The notes: a model not told the origin generated them from the letters alone. Counted from the stretch's first letter, positions 26,328 to 36,615 are shown. The stretch is DNA of 64,000 nucleotides from CAZJHD01 sp964545855 (GCA_964545855.1 CAZJHD010000008.1:58959-122958), one strand, 5' to 3'. Numbers and translations are program-made.

Positions 26328-26864
26328 CCATTCGCCGCCGTCGCGGGCGCCGCGCGGCATCACCGTCGATCGTGTTCGTTGGTGAAGGGCATGCGTCGAG
26401 ACGCCGTCCCCACCCACCAACCGCTTCGAAGAAACTCGTGTTCCCTCGCGACGCCGCGGGGATCCATCGAGTCGCAGCGCGGAGGTCGGGGAAGACAGCG
26501 TCCTCCGCGCGCCGTCCGGGAGAGTCGAACGACGTGGCTCGATCGAGCCGACGGACGGTCGCCTCGCCCGGGCGAGTTCCGATCCCGAGAGTCCCTCACC
26601 AGCCACCGGAGAGCCATGGTCCAGCAGATCGTTCACATCACGAGCCACGTCATGCGTCGCGTGCTCCGCGCCGCCGGAACGCTGGCGGGAGCCGCGAGCC
26701 CCGCCGTCGATCGGATCTCGCGGTCGCCCTGGCGCGTCGGATAGCGCGAGGCGCGTCTCGCGTCCGCGCTCCTCGTGGTCGCCGGCTCCGCTCGCGAGGG
26801 CGGGGCCGGCGGCCCGCATCGCTCCCGATTCGCCTCCTTCTCGTCGACCCCCCCCGTGATCGCC
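26328..26864. other. intergenic region, mostly no gene seen
   Basis: About 540 bp. The only coding candidate is a 42-codon frame at 26616-26744, given separately. The rest contains Arg/Pro-rich shadow frames and an 8-C run near 26848-26855. No terminator-grade hairpin or repeat is evident. Confidence 0.35.
26616..26744 (+). CDS. possible 42-residue basic amphipathic peptide
   Basis: ATG 26616 is preceded by GGAGAG. The peptide starts MVQQIVHITSHVMRRVLRAAG and could form one amphipathic basic helix. No family is recognised. Reported because of the plausible ribosome site; it could be chance. Confidence 0.25.
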   Translation: MVQQIVHITSHVMRRVLRAAGTLAGAASPAVDRISRSPWRVG

Positions 26865-27554
26865 ATGGAGAGTCCCTTCCCCGCGTGGTTCCCCGTCGAT
26901 CCCCGCAGCCTCGCCTCCGCCCCGGACGATCGGCAGCTCCTGCGCCCCACGGCCTTCGGCGCCTGGGCGGCGCTCTACGACGGAGACCTCATGTGGAGCT
27001 CCCTCGTGACGGGCGTTCCGCAGCTCGCGCCGAACGTCGATTCGCTCGTCAGCGGCGACGCGATGCGCGCCGTCGCCCTCGCGACGCCGGGAGCGACCGA
27101 GGCGGCCTGCACGCGATCACCCATCACGCGCGCGGCCGCCGACATCGCTCTCCGCGCGCTCTCCCTCGCGACGATGGCGCTCTGCGGAGAGTCCACCTCG
27201 CCACTCACCGTTGTCGCGGCGATCCCGGCCGAGGCGCTCGACGCGCTCGCATCCCGCTTCGGCAGCCGCACGCAACGCGAGCGCGCGACGGAGACTGTTC
27301 TCGCCGCCGAGCCCCAGCTCCGCCGGGCGATCCTCCTCTGGACCGCCGGCGGGCAGCGCGTCCGCCTGCGCGCGCCGTCGAAGCAGGCGCGGACGGTCTC
27401 CATCTCCGGCTACGCGACGGTCGTGCGGGAGGCGGCCGTCCTCGGGTTCCTCGTGGGCCGTCTCGGCGCGTCGCTCTGGAGGCTCCACGAGCTCCGCCGA
27501 ACCATCGCGCTCCCCGGCTGCGGCGGCGCCGCCGCCGATCCCTCCTCCCGATAG
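26865..27554 (+). CDS. hypothetical protein upstream of STAND ATPase
   Basis: A 229-residue, Ala/Leu-rich helical protein from ATG 26865. Segments include RALSLATMALCGESTSPL and a hydrophobic stretch AAVLGFLVGRLGASLW near residues 187-202 that may be a membrane or core helix. No family is recognised. It ends 16 bp before the STAND gene in the same direction, so the two are likely an operon and possibly functional partners. Confidence 0.55.
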   Translation: MESPFPAWFPVDPRSLASAPDDRQLLRPTAFGAWAALYDGDLMWSSLVTGVPQLAPNVDSLVSGDAMRAVALATPGATEAACTRSPITRAAADIALRALSLATMALCGESTSPLTVVAAIPAEALDALASRFGSRTQRERATETVLAAEPQLRRAILLWTAGGQRVRLRAPSKQARTVSISGYATVVREAAVLGFLVGRLGASLWRLHELRRTIALPGCGGAAADPSSR

Positions 27555-27570
27555 GATCTCCGACCGCGCG

Positions 27571-30500
27571 ATGGAGCCCGCGATCCGGCCCGAACATCCC
27601 TGGGTGGAGGAGGTCTTCGAGCGATGGCCGGGCCCGATCGCGCACGAGGTTCATCGCCTGCGCGAGCTGATGGAAGCGGGCGACGTCGTCGCTTCCGTCT
27701 GGCAGCTGAAGGACGTGGCCGAAGTGCTCGTGAAGCTCCCCGCCGTGGTCCTCGCGCGCGACGTGACGGCGCACTCGGGCGACGAGGTGCTCGCGGCGAG
27801 AGTGCGCGCGACGCTCCTCGGTCGCCCGCCGACCCTCGGCGCCTGGTTCACGCTCGCGGCCGACGTCCTCGCGCCCTGGGTGCGGAGATCTCCTGCCGCG
27901 GCGGCCCTCCTCGTCCCCGAGGCGGCGGCCCTCTTCCGCGACGCGGGCGGGAAGCGGACTCCTCTGGCCGATCTCCTGCTCCAGCTCGTCGAGTGGCGCA
28001 ACGAGGAGCTCGGCCACGGCGCGTTCCGCCTCGACCTCGCCGCCTACCGCCGCGATCTCGCGCGGCTCGCCGGGGATCTGAATCTGCGTCTCGGCGAGGC
28101 GGCGACAGTCGTGCCCTGGACCGACGCGCGCCTCGTTCCCGCCGACGGCGCCGGGGGGCCGCTGCTCGGACACGGGAGCCTCCGCGCACGTCACGAGGCG
28201 CTTCTCTCCCTGCCGCACGTCGATCTCGACGTGCCGCTCCGCCTCGTCCGCGGCGACCGATGCCTCGACCTCGCTCCCTGGCTCGGCCTCCGCCGCTGCT
28301 CCGTCTGCGACCGGCAGGAGGTCTTCCTCTTCAACTCCTGGGACGGGAAGCCGCTCGGCCGCGTCTGCCACCTCGACTACCGCGAGGGACACGCTCTCTC
28401 GCTCCCCGTCGTCCGGGACGCGCATCTGCGCGGCGAGCTGAGCCAGCTCCGCGAGGCGCCCGCCGGCGCGGCGCCGCCCGAGGGGCTCCTCGGCGAGGAG
28501 CATCTGCGCCGGAGTACGCGGGAGCTCCTCGAGCGGACGGACGTGGAGTCGGACTACCTCCCGCCGAACCACCTGCGGGAGTGGGTCTCCCGCTTCGTCG
28601 AGGCGCACGACCGGGGTCTCCTCTGGCTGCGGGCCCCGGCGCACACGGGGAAGACCGTCTTCGCGGCCGGGCTCGCGCGCGCCGCGCGCGCGGAGGGCGA
28701 GGCGCCGCTGCAGCGCGACCTCGTCGTGGCCTGCTTCCACGTGAAGCGTGAGTACGTCTGCTTCCCGCCGCAGCTCCGCGCCTTCCTCGACGAGAGGCTT
28801 CCTTCGGCCGAGATCCTCGACATCGCCGCGAGCCGCGGCTCCCTCCCGACGCTCGATCTCGGCGCGGAGGATCCCGCCGGCGCGACGGCGCGGCTCCTGG
28901 AGCAGCTCCTCGCGATCTCCCGGCGGGTCGGCCGCCACGAGAAGCGCCTGCTCCTCTGCGTCGACGGCCTCGACGAGCTCCGGGAAGGGGAGGGGCGGAG
29001 CATCGCCGACTTCCTCCCGCGGCCCGACCAGCTCCCCGAGGGCGTCTACCTCCTCGTCACCTCGCGGCCGGAGGGCGAGTGCGCTCCCTGGATCTGGGCG
29101 CGCGCGTGCGCCCTCGCATCGGGCGCGGGCCCCTCCGAGATCTCGGACACCGACCTCGCGGACCCCGGCTCGCCCTACCGCCGGCTCCTGCGCCGCTACT
29201 TCGACGGCCGTCTCCGGAGCCTGCTCCTGCGGCTCCTCGACGAGGAGCTGCAGAGGAGCCTCGCGGACGGCGGCGGATCCGCGGGCGGCGCCCGGCTTCC
29301 GCAGGAGATCCGCCCCGCCGTCGAGGAGACCTGGCGCGACCTGCTCCGGAGGACGGGACGGCTGCGCGACGGCGAAGCCGCTCCTCCTCTGCCGGGGCGC
29401 GCGGTGCAGGCGGCCCTCGATCGCTTCGACCGTCTCTTCGACCTCGTCCTCGACCGCTCGGAACGGCTCTTCCTCTACGCGGCCCATCTCGTGCGCCTGC
29501 TGGAGGAGGAGACGCTCTCGGTCGCCGAGATCGCGGATCTCCCAACCGGCGCGAGGCTCCTCCAGCGCCACCTGGAGAGGCTTCGCCGGCTGGTCGGGGG
29601 GAAGCCGCAGGGTCTCCTGGAGCGGGTCCTTCTCGTCCTCGCCGCCGCCGAGGAGGCGCACGCCACCGATGCGTCCTGGCAGCCGGCCGGCTTCGGCGAC
29701 CCGGAGTGGCGAGGACTTCCCCTCGACCTCCTCGCCGGCCTCGTCGACGAGCCGCCCTCGCCGTCGGGCGGTCTCTCGACGCGTCTCGTCTTCGTCCTCC
29801 AGAGCTTGCGCGAGCTGCTCCGCTCCTGGCGCGGCGCCGGATCCGCGCAGGCGCGCTACCGGCTCGGCCTGAAGGACGTCGTTGGCGCCCTGCGAGAGAT
29901 CTCGGGTCCGAGGCTCGACGCGACGCACCGCAGGTTGGCGAAGCGATGCATCGACGATCTCGAATACACGGACGCGGACGGAAGTCCGGACGGCGGAGCG
30001 GCGGCCCACCGTCTCCACTCCTGCCTCGCTCACGCCGTGCGGTCCGCCGACGGCGCGACTCTCGAGACGGTGCTTCTTTCGATGCGCTTCAACGAAGTGC
30101 TGGGCGCGCGTGCGTTCGCCGCCGTCGATCGCTCGCATGGCCGCGAAGCCATCGCGTGGTTCTCCCTCTCCTGCGCGCGAGAACGCGTCGTGCGCGCGTT
30201 GCTCGAGCCGCGTGGGGAGTGGAGGCCGGAGCTTCGGAACGACCTGGCGGCGGTGTACATGAACCGCGGGAACGCGCGTGCGAACCAGGGAGACCTGGGC
30301 GGCGCGATCGAGGACTACGGAGAGGCGATCGAGCTTCGGGAGGGCGTGCGCGCGCTGCTCGAGCCGCGTGGGGAGTGGAGGCCGGAGCTTCGGAACGACC
30401 TGGCGGCGGCGTACATGAACCGCGGCGTGGCGAGGTGGAACCAGGGAGATCTGGGCGGCGCGATCGAGGACTACGGAGAGGCGATCGAGCGAATGGAGGG

Positions 30501-30977
30501 CGTGCGCGCGCTGCTNNNNNNNNNNNNNNNNNNNNNNNNNNNNNNNNNNNNNNNNNNNNNNNNNNNNNNNNNNNNNNNNNNNNNNNNNNNNNNNNNNNNN
30601 NNNNNNNNNNNNNNNCGATCGAGGACTACGGAGAGGCGATCGAGCGAATGGAGGGCGTGCGCGCGCTGCTCGAGCCGCGTGGGGAGTGGAGGCCGGAGCT
30701 TCGGAACGACCTGGCGGCGGCGTACATGAACCGCGGCGTGGCGAGGTGGAACCAGGGAGATCTGGGCGGCGCGATCGAGGACTACGGAGAGGCGATCGAG
30801 CGAATGGAGGGCGTGCGCGCGCTGCTGGAGCCGCGCGGGCGCTGGACCCCCTGGTATCGCCAGTGCCTCTGCAAGGCCTATCGCAATCGGGGGCTCGCGT
30901 ACCGGGCCGCCGGAGAGACGGAGCGCGCCCAAGAGAATCTGCGACGCGCCGCGGAGCTCCTCGGCGAAGCGGGTTGA
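27571..30977 (+). CDS. STAND (NACHT-like) ATPase with TPR-like repeats, interrupted by assembly gap
   Basis: Start ATG 27571; the frame is continuous to the N run and resumes in another frame to stop 30977. The true gap length is therefore not 100. Order: helical N-terminal domain (about 1-170) with WRNEELGHG (R143-x5-H149), a HEPN-like motif. A Cys cluster follows (C243, C246, C266, H267). The P-loop is APAHTGKT (355-362) and NACHT-style Walker B is LLLCVDGLDEL (D465-E469). A long helical arm precedes the C-terminal 52-residue TPR-like repeats with MNRGxARxNQGDLGGAIEDYGEAIE. This is the layout of a signal-sensing STAND protein: repeats as sensor, ATPase as switch, N-terminus as effector. It converges on the caspase operon 30 bp away. 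Confidence 0.85.
30205..30840 (+). repeat. near-identical 156-bp tandem repeats encoding TPR-like units
   Basis: Units begin with GAGCCGCG at 30205, 30361, 30672 and, degenerate, 30828. The spacing between the first two and between the last two is exactly 156 bp. Units on either side of the gap are nearly identical at DNA level, implying recent expansion or homogenisation. The repetition is presumably why the assembly broke. Confidence 0.9.
30516..30615. other. assembly gap (100 N)
   Basis: A placeholder run of exactly 100 N inside the repeat array. The same repeat position occurs at 30461 and 30616, 155 apart, whereas whole units require a multiple of 156. The real missing length should therefore be 101 + 156k bases, which would also restore the reading frame. 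Confidence 0.95.
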
Positions 30978-31007
30978 CGGCGATCTTCCCCTCGAACGCG
31001 CAGCCGT

Positions 31008-34000
31008 CTACCGCTTCGGGGGCGTGCTCCGCCCCCCCAGGATCCGCTCCATCTCGACTCTCTTCCGCGGGTCGTAGGCGCGCTCGATCGCCGTCTTGCC
31101 TTCCTTGTCGCGCAGTGTCGCGTCGGCGCCCGCCGCGGCGAGGGCCGCGAAGCACTCCACCGAGCCAACCGTCGCCGCGCAGTGGAGCGGAGTAAGCCCC
31201 TCCGCGTTCTGAACGTTCACGGGCACTCCCGCGTCGAGGAGGGTGCGAACCCAACCGGGGCGCTGCATCAGCACCGCGAGATGGAGTGTCGAGTGACCGG
31301 TCTTCGAGTCGCGCATTTCGAGACCCGCACGCTTCTCGATCAGGAATCCCACGACGTCGTCCTGCTTGCTCTGCATGGCGAAGAGGAGAGGAGTCCAGCC
31401 GTCCCCCATGTCGCGGTCCGCCCGCGCGCCTCGATCGACGAGCAGCCGAAGCAGCTCGAGTCGTGATTCGTCCGGCGCCGAGGTGACCGCCATCCAGACG
31501 GGGATCCCCTTCCGCCCGCTGCCCTCGGGATGCACTCCGGCGTCGAGCAGTGCGCGGGTCCAATCGAGCCTCCCCTTCGACACGGCGAGGGCGAGAGGAT
31601 CCTCGTCGCCGCCCGCCCCGGACTGCAGTCCGCCGAGCGCGCAGATCCGCGCGACGAGCGGCTCGTGTCCGAGCTCCATCGCGCGACAGAGGAGATCGAG
31701 CCGCCCTCGCAGGCGCTCGTCGGACACGAGAGCGAGGAGCCGGTCGGCGTCGCTCTTCCGGTCGGCGTCGAGGAGCCGCCGGATCGCGGAGCGGTCGCGC
31801 AGATCGGGAAGAGGGACGAGCGGGTCGGCCCCGAACTCGACGAGCAGGGCGACGACGTCGATGTGGCGATGCGCCGTGTTGGAGCAGCCCGTGACGCGAT
31901 GCACCGCCTGCCCGAGCGGCGTCTCGCCCGACCTCGGCCGCGCGCCCGAGGGATCGAGCCGGTCGAGGATCCCCTGCAGCCGGGGCGACGCCGGCGGCGC
32001 TCCCGCGGGCCGAAGCGCCTCGTTCGGCGCAGGCTGCGGCGCCTTCGCGGCCGTCGGGCTCGCGTGGAGTTCGAGCATCCTCCGCAGCAGGCCGAGCGCG
32101 TTCTCGGCGCTGTCCTGCTTCACCGCCGCGAGGATCGGTGTCTCGCCGCTCTTGTCGGCGTCGCGCACGTCGGCTCCTGCGTCGACGAGGATCGCGGCGA
32201 TCTCCCATGCGGCACGCTGCAGGCCGTTCCGCAGGGCCGTTCGGCCGAGGCTGTCCTTCGCATCGAGCGGCACGCCGCCCGCGATCGCGCGACGCACCCC
32301 CGCGGCGTCGCCGGCCTCGACGGCGCGGTGGAGCGCCGTGCGTCCGGCCCGGTCGGTGGCCGCCGGGTTCGATGCCGCATCGGGGCGCGCCTCGAGGAGC
32401 GCGACGACCTCGTCCCGGTCCGACGCCCGAGCCGCGTCGAGCGGAGTCTGGCCTCTCGCGTTTCGCAGAGTGGTGTCGGCGCCCGCCGCGAGGAGTGCGC
32501 GTGCGACGTCGACGTTCCCGGACGAGCACGCGGAGTGCAGCGGCGTAGCGCCGTCCTTGGCGGCGACGTTCGGGCTCGCCCCGGCGCGGAGGAGGACCTC
32601 CGCCATCGCCTCGGAGCGCGCCATGTGGAGCGGTCGCCCGCCGACGTCGGTCTGCGCGTCGAGGTCGGCGCCGCGCTCGATGTGATCCGACGCGATCTCG
32701 ACGAAGTCGAACCGCGCTGCGAAGTGGAGGGGCCCCCAGCTCTTGCTGAGCCGTTCCCACGAGTACGCGTGCGGCGCCGCCGCCCGAAGGCAATCGGACC
32801 AGAGCGTCTTCAGCCTCTCCTTCACGCCCTCGAGCTCCCGCCGATCGAGCACCTGCGACAGCTCGAAGCCCGTCCTCTCGGCGTCGATCGCGCCCATGCA
32901 GCTCAGGTTTCCCGCTTCCGCTCCGCGCACCCACCAGGGGAGCGCGCGCGCCAGCCGGTCCTGGCGCCGGCTCGAGTGACCCTCCAGCGTCGACGGATCC
33001 GGGCGAGGCGCCTCGGACGCACCGAAGGACTCGAGGACTCCCATCAGGTAGCAGGCCAGGGAGTTCCCCTGCTTCGCCGCCGGCTGCGCGTGCTGCAGCG
33101 CCGTCCGGTCGTCCTTCGGATAGAAATTCCCCTGGAACGTGAACAGCGCTCGAAGCGCGAGGAAGACCGGATCTCCCGCTCGAACGCCGGCCTCGACGTG
33201 CGTCTTCGCGGCCGCGGGGTCGAAGGCCGCGCTCCCTTCGCGGGCATGCAGGACGAGCAGCGCGAGATGGCCGCCGAGGTCCCCCTGCGCCGCAGCCGCC
33301 TCGCCCCAGGCGCGCCCCGCTTCGAGATCCTTCGTGAACCCGTAGCCATGGGAAGCCCATCCGCTCGCCTGCCAGTCGCCGTTCTGCACGAGGCACCACG
33401 CGAGTTTTCCCTGCGCCGCCGGAAGTCCGGCCTCCGCGGCGCGGACGAGGAGCGCACGCGCGCGCTCGAGCTGCTCCTTCGTGGCGCGGCGTGGGCGCTC
33501 CATGACGAGATCGAAGTAGGCCAGTCCCGCCGAGGAGAGCCCTCCCTCGGCGGCGGCGCCGATCGCCTCGAGCGCGTCCGCCCGCTCGGCAAGCGAGAGC
33601 GACCCCGCGACCAGCCGGCGCCGCGCGCGCTCGACGACGGCCGCCGCGTATCCCTGCGCGGCCGCCGCCTCCAGGAGTGCGTCCGTGCGCTCGACGGTCC
33701 GTGCGTCGGCCGACGCCGACAGCTCGCGCGCCGCCTGGAGCTGCGTGAGCGCGCATCCACCTCGCAGCGCCTCGTCCCAGAATCGCCGAGCCGCCGCTCG
33801 GTTCGGCTCGACGCCGATCCCGAGCCGGTAGGCCTCCGCGAGCACGTGGAGCGCCGCCGGCTCCCGCGACTCCTCGAAGCCGCGGAGCGCCCACAGGTAG
33901 GCCTCGCGGTCGCTCGGCTCGGTCCCGAGCCCGCGCCAGTAGCAATAGAAGAGACAGGCCTTCGCGAGGGGATCTCCCGCGAGCGCTTGATCCTGGAGGC

Positions 34001-35054
34001 GCCGGAATCGCCCTTCCCACTCCGCGCGCGGACCCAGCGGATCGGACGAGCGCGCGTAGGGAAGCGCCTCCGCGACCGCGAAGAGCTCTGCCCGATCCAC
34101 CTGCGCGCGCTGCTCGATCTCCTGCCGCCTCCGGACGCGTGCGACGAGACTCTTCCCGTCGGCGACCTCGCGCGGCACGAAGTAGAAGTCGCCGTCCGTG
34201 CCCGAGGCGAGCCGGAGGAGCCGCGGCCGCTGCCGGCCGCCCGTGCGTGCCGCAACGCGCTCACGCAGGGACGGCAGCAGCCCCTTGGCGGAGATCTCGC
34301 GCGTGGCCTGCGAGAGGATCTCCAGCAGGGCGCTCGTGAAGTAGCTGTTCCGCAGCTCGCTCGACTCGAGCGAGCGTTCGTCCGCCTCACCGGCCGTGAG
34401 CGCGAGGAGGGAGGGCTCCAGCAGCAGTCGCCGGTCTCCGTCGCCCGGTCCTCGCATCTGGTCCGCCGCCGCGAGCCCCGAGAAGCAGCAGTCGAGCACG
34501 AGGAGCGAGTGGCCCACGTTCTTCGTCGCGAGGCGGGCCGACACCTCCTGCATGTTCACGCACCACTCCTCGAGCATTCGGCGATCTCCCGGCGCGGCGA
34601 GGCTCACCTCCGCGTCGTAGGGGACGAGGAAGCCCGCGCGGCGTCCGTCGGTCGCCGGCGCCGAGGTCTCGCCATGACCCGCGAAGAAGAAGAGGAACGC
34701 GTCCTCGGGCCCGAGCTGCGCCGACTCCTCGAGTGCCGTCAGGATGCGGGCCTTCGTCGCCTCGGCGCCGAGGATCCGCACGACCTCGAAGCCGAAGCGG
34801 CTCTGCAGCAGGTCGCCGACGGCCACCGCGTCCGCCTCCGCGTACCCGAGCGCCGGGAGCAGATCTCCCCGCGCGTAGGAGTCGATCCCCACGACCACCG
34901 CGCGCTGTCGCTTGTAGAGCGCGTCCGTCGCCGCGGGGCGCGAGCCCTCGCCGGGGCCGCGCGACGTCTCCTGCGCGTGGAGGTTCGAGCCCGTCGCGAT
35001 GCTCGCGAGGGTGATGAGCAGCGTGAGACCACGAAAGCGCGAGTGAATCTCCAT
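31008..35054 (-). CDS. exported caspase-like peptidase with Sel1 and ankyrin repeats
   Basis: A 1348-residue protein. Signal peptide: residues 1-28, ending NLHAQ. The peptidase C14 domain covers about 48-300, with RAVVVGIDSYARG, catalytic His in FFFAGHGE (H127) and catalytic Cys in LVLDCCFSG (C190). Residues of about 340-720 contain Sel1/TPR-like repeats (YCYWRGLGTEPSDREAYLWA, LAEAYRLGIGVEPNRAAA). From about 780 to the end are ten or more ankyrin repeats (DGATPLHSACSSGNVDVARALLAAGAD). The His/Cys pair suggests an active protease with Arg/Lys or Asp specificity. The signal peptide implies action outside the cytosol, odd for a STAND-linked effector. Last gene of the six-gene operon. Confidence 0.9.
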   Translation of the reverse strand: MEIHSRFRGLTLLITLASIATGSNLHAQETSRGPGEGSRPAATDALYKRQRAVVVGIDSYARGDLLPALGYAEADAVAVGDLLQSRFGFEVVRILGAEATKARILTALEESAQLGPEDAFLFFFAGHGETSAPATDGRRAGFLVPYDAEVSLAAPGDRRMLEEWCVNMQEVSARLATKNVGHSLLVLDCCFSGLAAADQMRGPGDGDRRLLLEPSLLALTAGEADERSLESSELRNSYFTSALLEILSQATREISAKGLLPSLRERVAARTGGRQRPRLLRLASGTDGDFYFVPREVADGKSLVARVRRRQEIEQRAQVDRAELFAVAEALPYARSSDPLGPRAEWEGRFRRLQDQALAGDPLAKACLFYCYWRGLGTEPSDREAYLWALRGFEESREPAALHVLAEAYRLGIGVEPNRAAARRFWDEALRGGCALTQLQAARELSASADARTVERTDALLEAAAAQGYAAAVVERARRRLVAGSLSLAERADALEAIGAAAEGGLSSAGLAYFDLVMERPRRATKEQLERARALLVRAAEAGLPAAQGKLAWCLVQNGDWQASGWASHGYGFTKDLEAGRAWGEAAAAQGDLGGHLALLVLHAREGSAAFDPAAAKTHVEAGVRAGDPVFLALRALFTFQGNFYPKDDRTALQHAQPAAKQGNSLACYLMGVLESFGASEAPRPDPSTLEGHSSRRQDRLARALPWWVRGAEAGNLSCMGAIDAERTGFELSQVLDRRELEGVKERLKTLWSDCLRAAAPHAYSWERLSKSWGPLHFAARFDFVEIASDHIERGADLDAQTDVGGRPLHMARSEAMAEVLLRAGASPNVAAKDGATPLHSACSSGNVDVARALLAAGADTTLRNARGQTPLDAARASDRDEVVALLEARPDAASNPAATDRAGRTALHRAVEAGDAAGVRRAIAGGVPLDAKDSLGRTALRNGLQRAAWEIAAILVDAGADVRDADKSGETPILAAVKQDSAENALGLLRRMLELHASPTAAKAPQPAPNEALRPAGAPPASPRLQGILDRLDPSGARPRSGETPLGQAVHRVTGCSNTAHRHIDVVALLVEFGADPLVPLPDLRDRSAIRRLLDADRKSDADRLLALVSDERLRGRLDLLCRAMELGHEPLVARICALGGLQSGAGGDEDPLALAVSKGRLDWTRALLDAGVHPEGSGRKGIPVWMAVTSAPDESRLELLRLLVDRGARADRDMGDGWTPLLFAMQSKQDDVVGFLIEKRAGLEMRDSKTGHSTLHLAVLMQRPGWVRTLLDAGVPVNVQNAEGLTPLHCAATVGSVECFAALAAAGADATLRDKEGKTAIERAYDPRKRVEMERILGGRSTPPKR

Positions 35055-35097
35055 GGAATCTCTAGGGCTCGAGCGCCCGATTGTGCCTCCGGGCGGC

Positions 35098-36615
35098 TCA
35101 GAGCGGGGCCACGGGGATCGTGCGACCCTGCAAGGAGACGAGCGGCTCCCGCGCGATCCGCTTCCAGGCGCGAAGGGCCCACTCGGGCACGTCGGAGGTG
35201 CTCCTGCTGGATCGCACGCCCTCGCGCGTCCAGAGGAGGTGCGTTCTCGAGCTCAGCGTCGGCGACTCCGCCAGCGGCTGGAGGTCTTCGCCGAGCGCGC
35301 GCGCATCGAGGTCCTTCGAGGCGACCAGCAGGATCACGGTCAGCGAAGGCGGCGATTCCGTGAACCAATTCCACTCGAGCCAGCCGCGCTCCTGGCCCCG
35401 CAGCTCCTCCTTCCTCCAGAGCTGCACCCGTGGGCGGCCGGGCTTCGTCTCGACGGCGCCGACGATCTCCAGCAGGTAGAGGTTCTCCGGCACCCGACCT
35501 CGCAGCTTCAGGACGATCGGAGACTTCTGCAGACAGGGTTCCGACGTCGGCTCCACGGGATCGCCGGTGGTGCGCAGCAACTCCAGCTCGAGCGGGCTCT
35601 CGGCCTCTCGCTGGAAGGCGTCGACGCCGATCGCCGCGCCCACGAGAGCCACGCCCGCGACGATGACGATCGCGAGGGCCGCGATCGGCCGCCTCGACGG
35701 ACGCGTCGTGGCGGCCGGCGCCGCAGGGCCCTCCGCGCCGATCGCTTGCGCCTCCGACGCGAGGCGCAGGACGAGCACACGGTCCGCCCGGTGGAAGAGC
35801 CAGCGCTCGCCGGCGCGCAGCGGGATCGACTGGTCGGCGAGCATCTCCACCGGCCGCGCGAGGCCGTCCTCCCGGTCGAGCGTCACGCGGTAGCGCCCGT
35901 CGCTCTGCAGCTCGACGCTCCGCACGTGGGCGATGGCCCGCGTCCGGACGTCGGCTGCGAGGAAGCCGAGCACCTCCTCGAGACCCTCCCGCATGGGCGG
36001 AACGACGAGCGCGAGGAAGCGCGGCCCGAGGTCGGCCGACAGGACGCGCCCGCCGAGCGGGATCCGGTCGCGATGCTCCCAGGCGTTGCGGCACTCGGAG
36101 AGCGCCTTCAGGAATCCGGCGAGCGAGTCGTCCGCGGGGGCGCCGCCGCGCGCCGTCGTGTGCTCGGCCGCGGGGCCGATCCCGTCGTGGAGCGCGTCGG
36201 TCACCGCGGGGCTCCGCTCCCAGGCGGCGAGCACGCTCTTCCACAGCGTCACGAAGGCGGCGGCGCGCGTCGTGGCGTGCGCACGTCCCGGAGGAAGGAG
36301 CGCTGGCAGATGCGCCGACGCTCCGATCCGCGCGAGCAGCCGCTCGACGAGCTTCGACTTGGCGCCGAGCTGGTCGGTGCCCTTCTCGCGCAGACGCTCC
36401 ACGTCGCGGGCGAGCGCCGCATCGGCGGCGTCTCGGGGGCGCGACGCCTGCTCGGCGCCGAGCACGTCGAGCAAGAAGTCGACCGTCGCCTGCGCGAGCT
36501 GCTTCAACGCGTCGAAGCGCTCGAGATCCTCCGTGGCGCGGCCGAGGCGCTCGTGGGCGCGCGCGATCCGCTCGGGGAACCGCGTCTGGACGGTGGCTCG
36601 CAGGTCTTCGGGCAT
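35098..36615 (-). CDS. membrane protein with HEPN-like RN(x3)H motif
   Basis: A 505-residue protein (ATG 36615). The N-terminal 230 residues are helical and contain LSECRNAWEHRDRI, an R-N-x3-H motif like the active site of HEPN RNases. A beta-rich linker follows, then a single transmembrane helix (PIAALAIVIVAGVALVGAAIGV, about 345-366) and a roughly 135-residue outer domain. No named family is recognised and the HEPN reading rests on motif plus helical context. It sits between the Lon-like gene (98 bp) and the caspase gene (43 bp). Confidence 0.65.
   Translation of the reverse strand: MPEDLRATVQTRFPERIARAHERLGRATEDLERFDALKQLAQATVDFLLDVLGAEQASRPRDAADAALARDVERLREKGTDQLGAKSKLVERLLARIGASAHLPALLPPGRAHATTRAAAFVTLWKSVLAAWERSPAVTDALHDGIGPAAEHTTARGGAPADDSLAGFLKALSECRNAWEHRDRIPLGGRVLSADLGPRFLALVVPPMREGLEEVLGFLAADVRTRAIAHVRSVELQSDGRYRVTLDREDGLARPVEMLADQSIPLRAGERWLFHRADRVLVLRLASEAQAIGAEGPAAPAATTRPSRRPIAALAIVIVAGVALVGAAIGVDAFQREAESPLELELLRTTGDPVEPTSEPCLQKSPIVLKLRGRVPENLYLLEIVGAVETKPGRPRVQLWRKEELRGQERGWLEWNWFTESPPSLTVILLVASKDLDARALGEDLQPLAESPTLSSRTHLLWTREGVRSSRSTSDVPEWALRAWKRIAREPLVSLQGRTIPVAPL

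Noticed and set aside
27205..34020. 2271-codon minus-strand open frame crossing the N gap
   Set aside because: It passes through the assembly gap and lies opposite the STAND gene and in another frame of the caspase gene. Low-complexity Arg/Gly/Pro sequence.
31530..35363. 1277-codon plus-strand open frame opposite the caspase gene
   Set aside because: Composition is Arg/Glu/Leu-rich without any domain; the opposite strand encodes recognisable caspase and ankyrin motifs. It is a GC-driven shadow frame.
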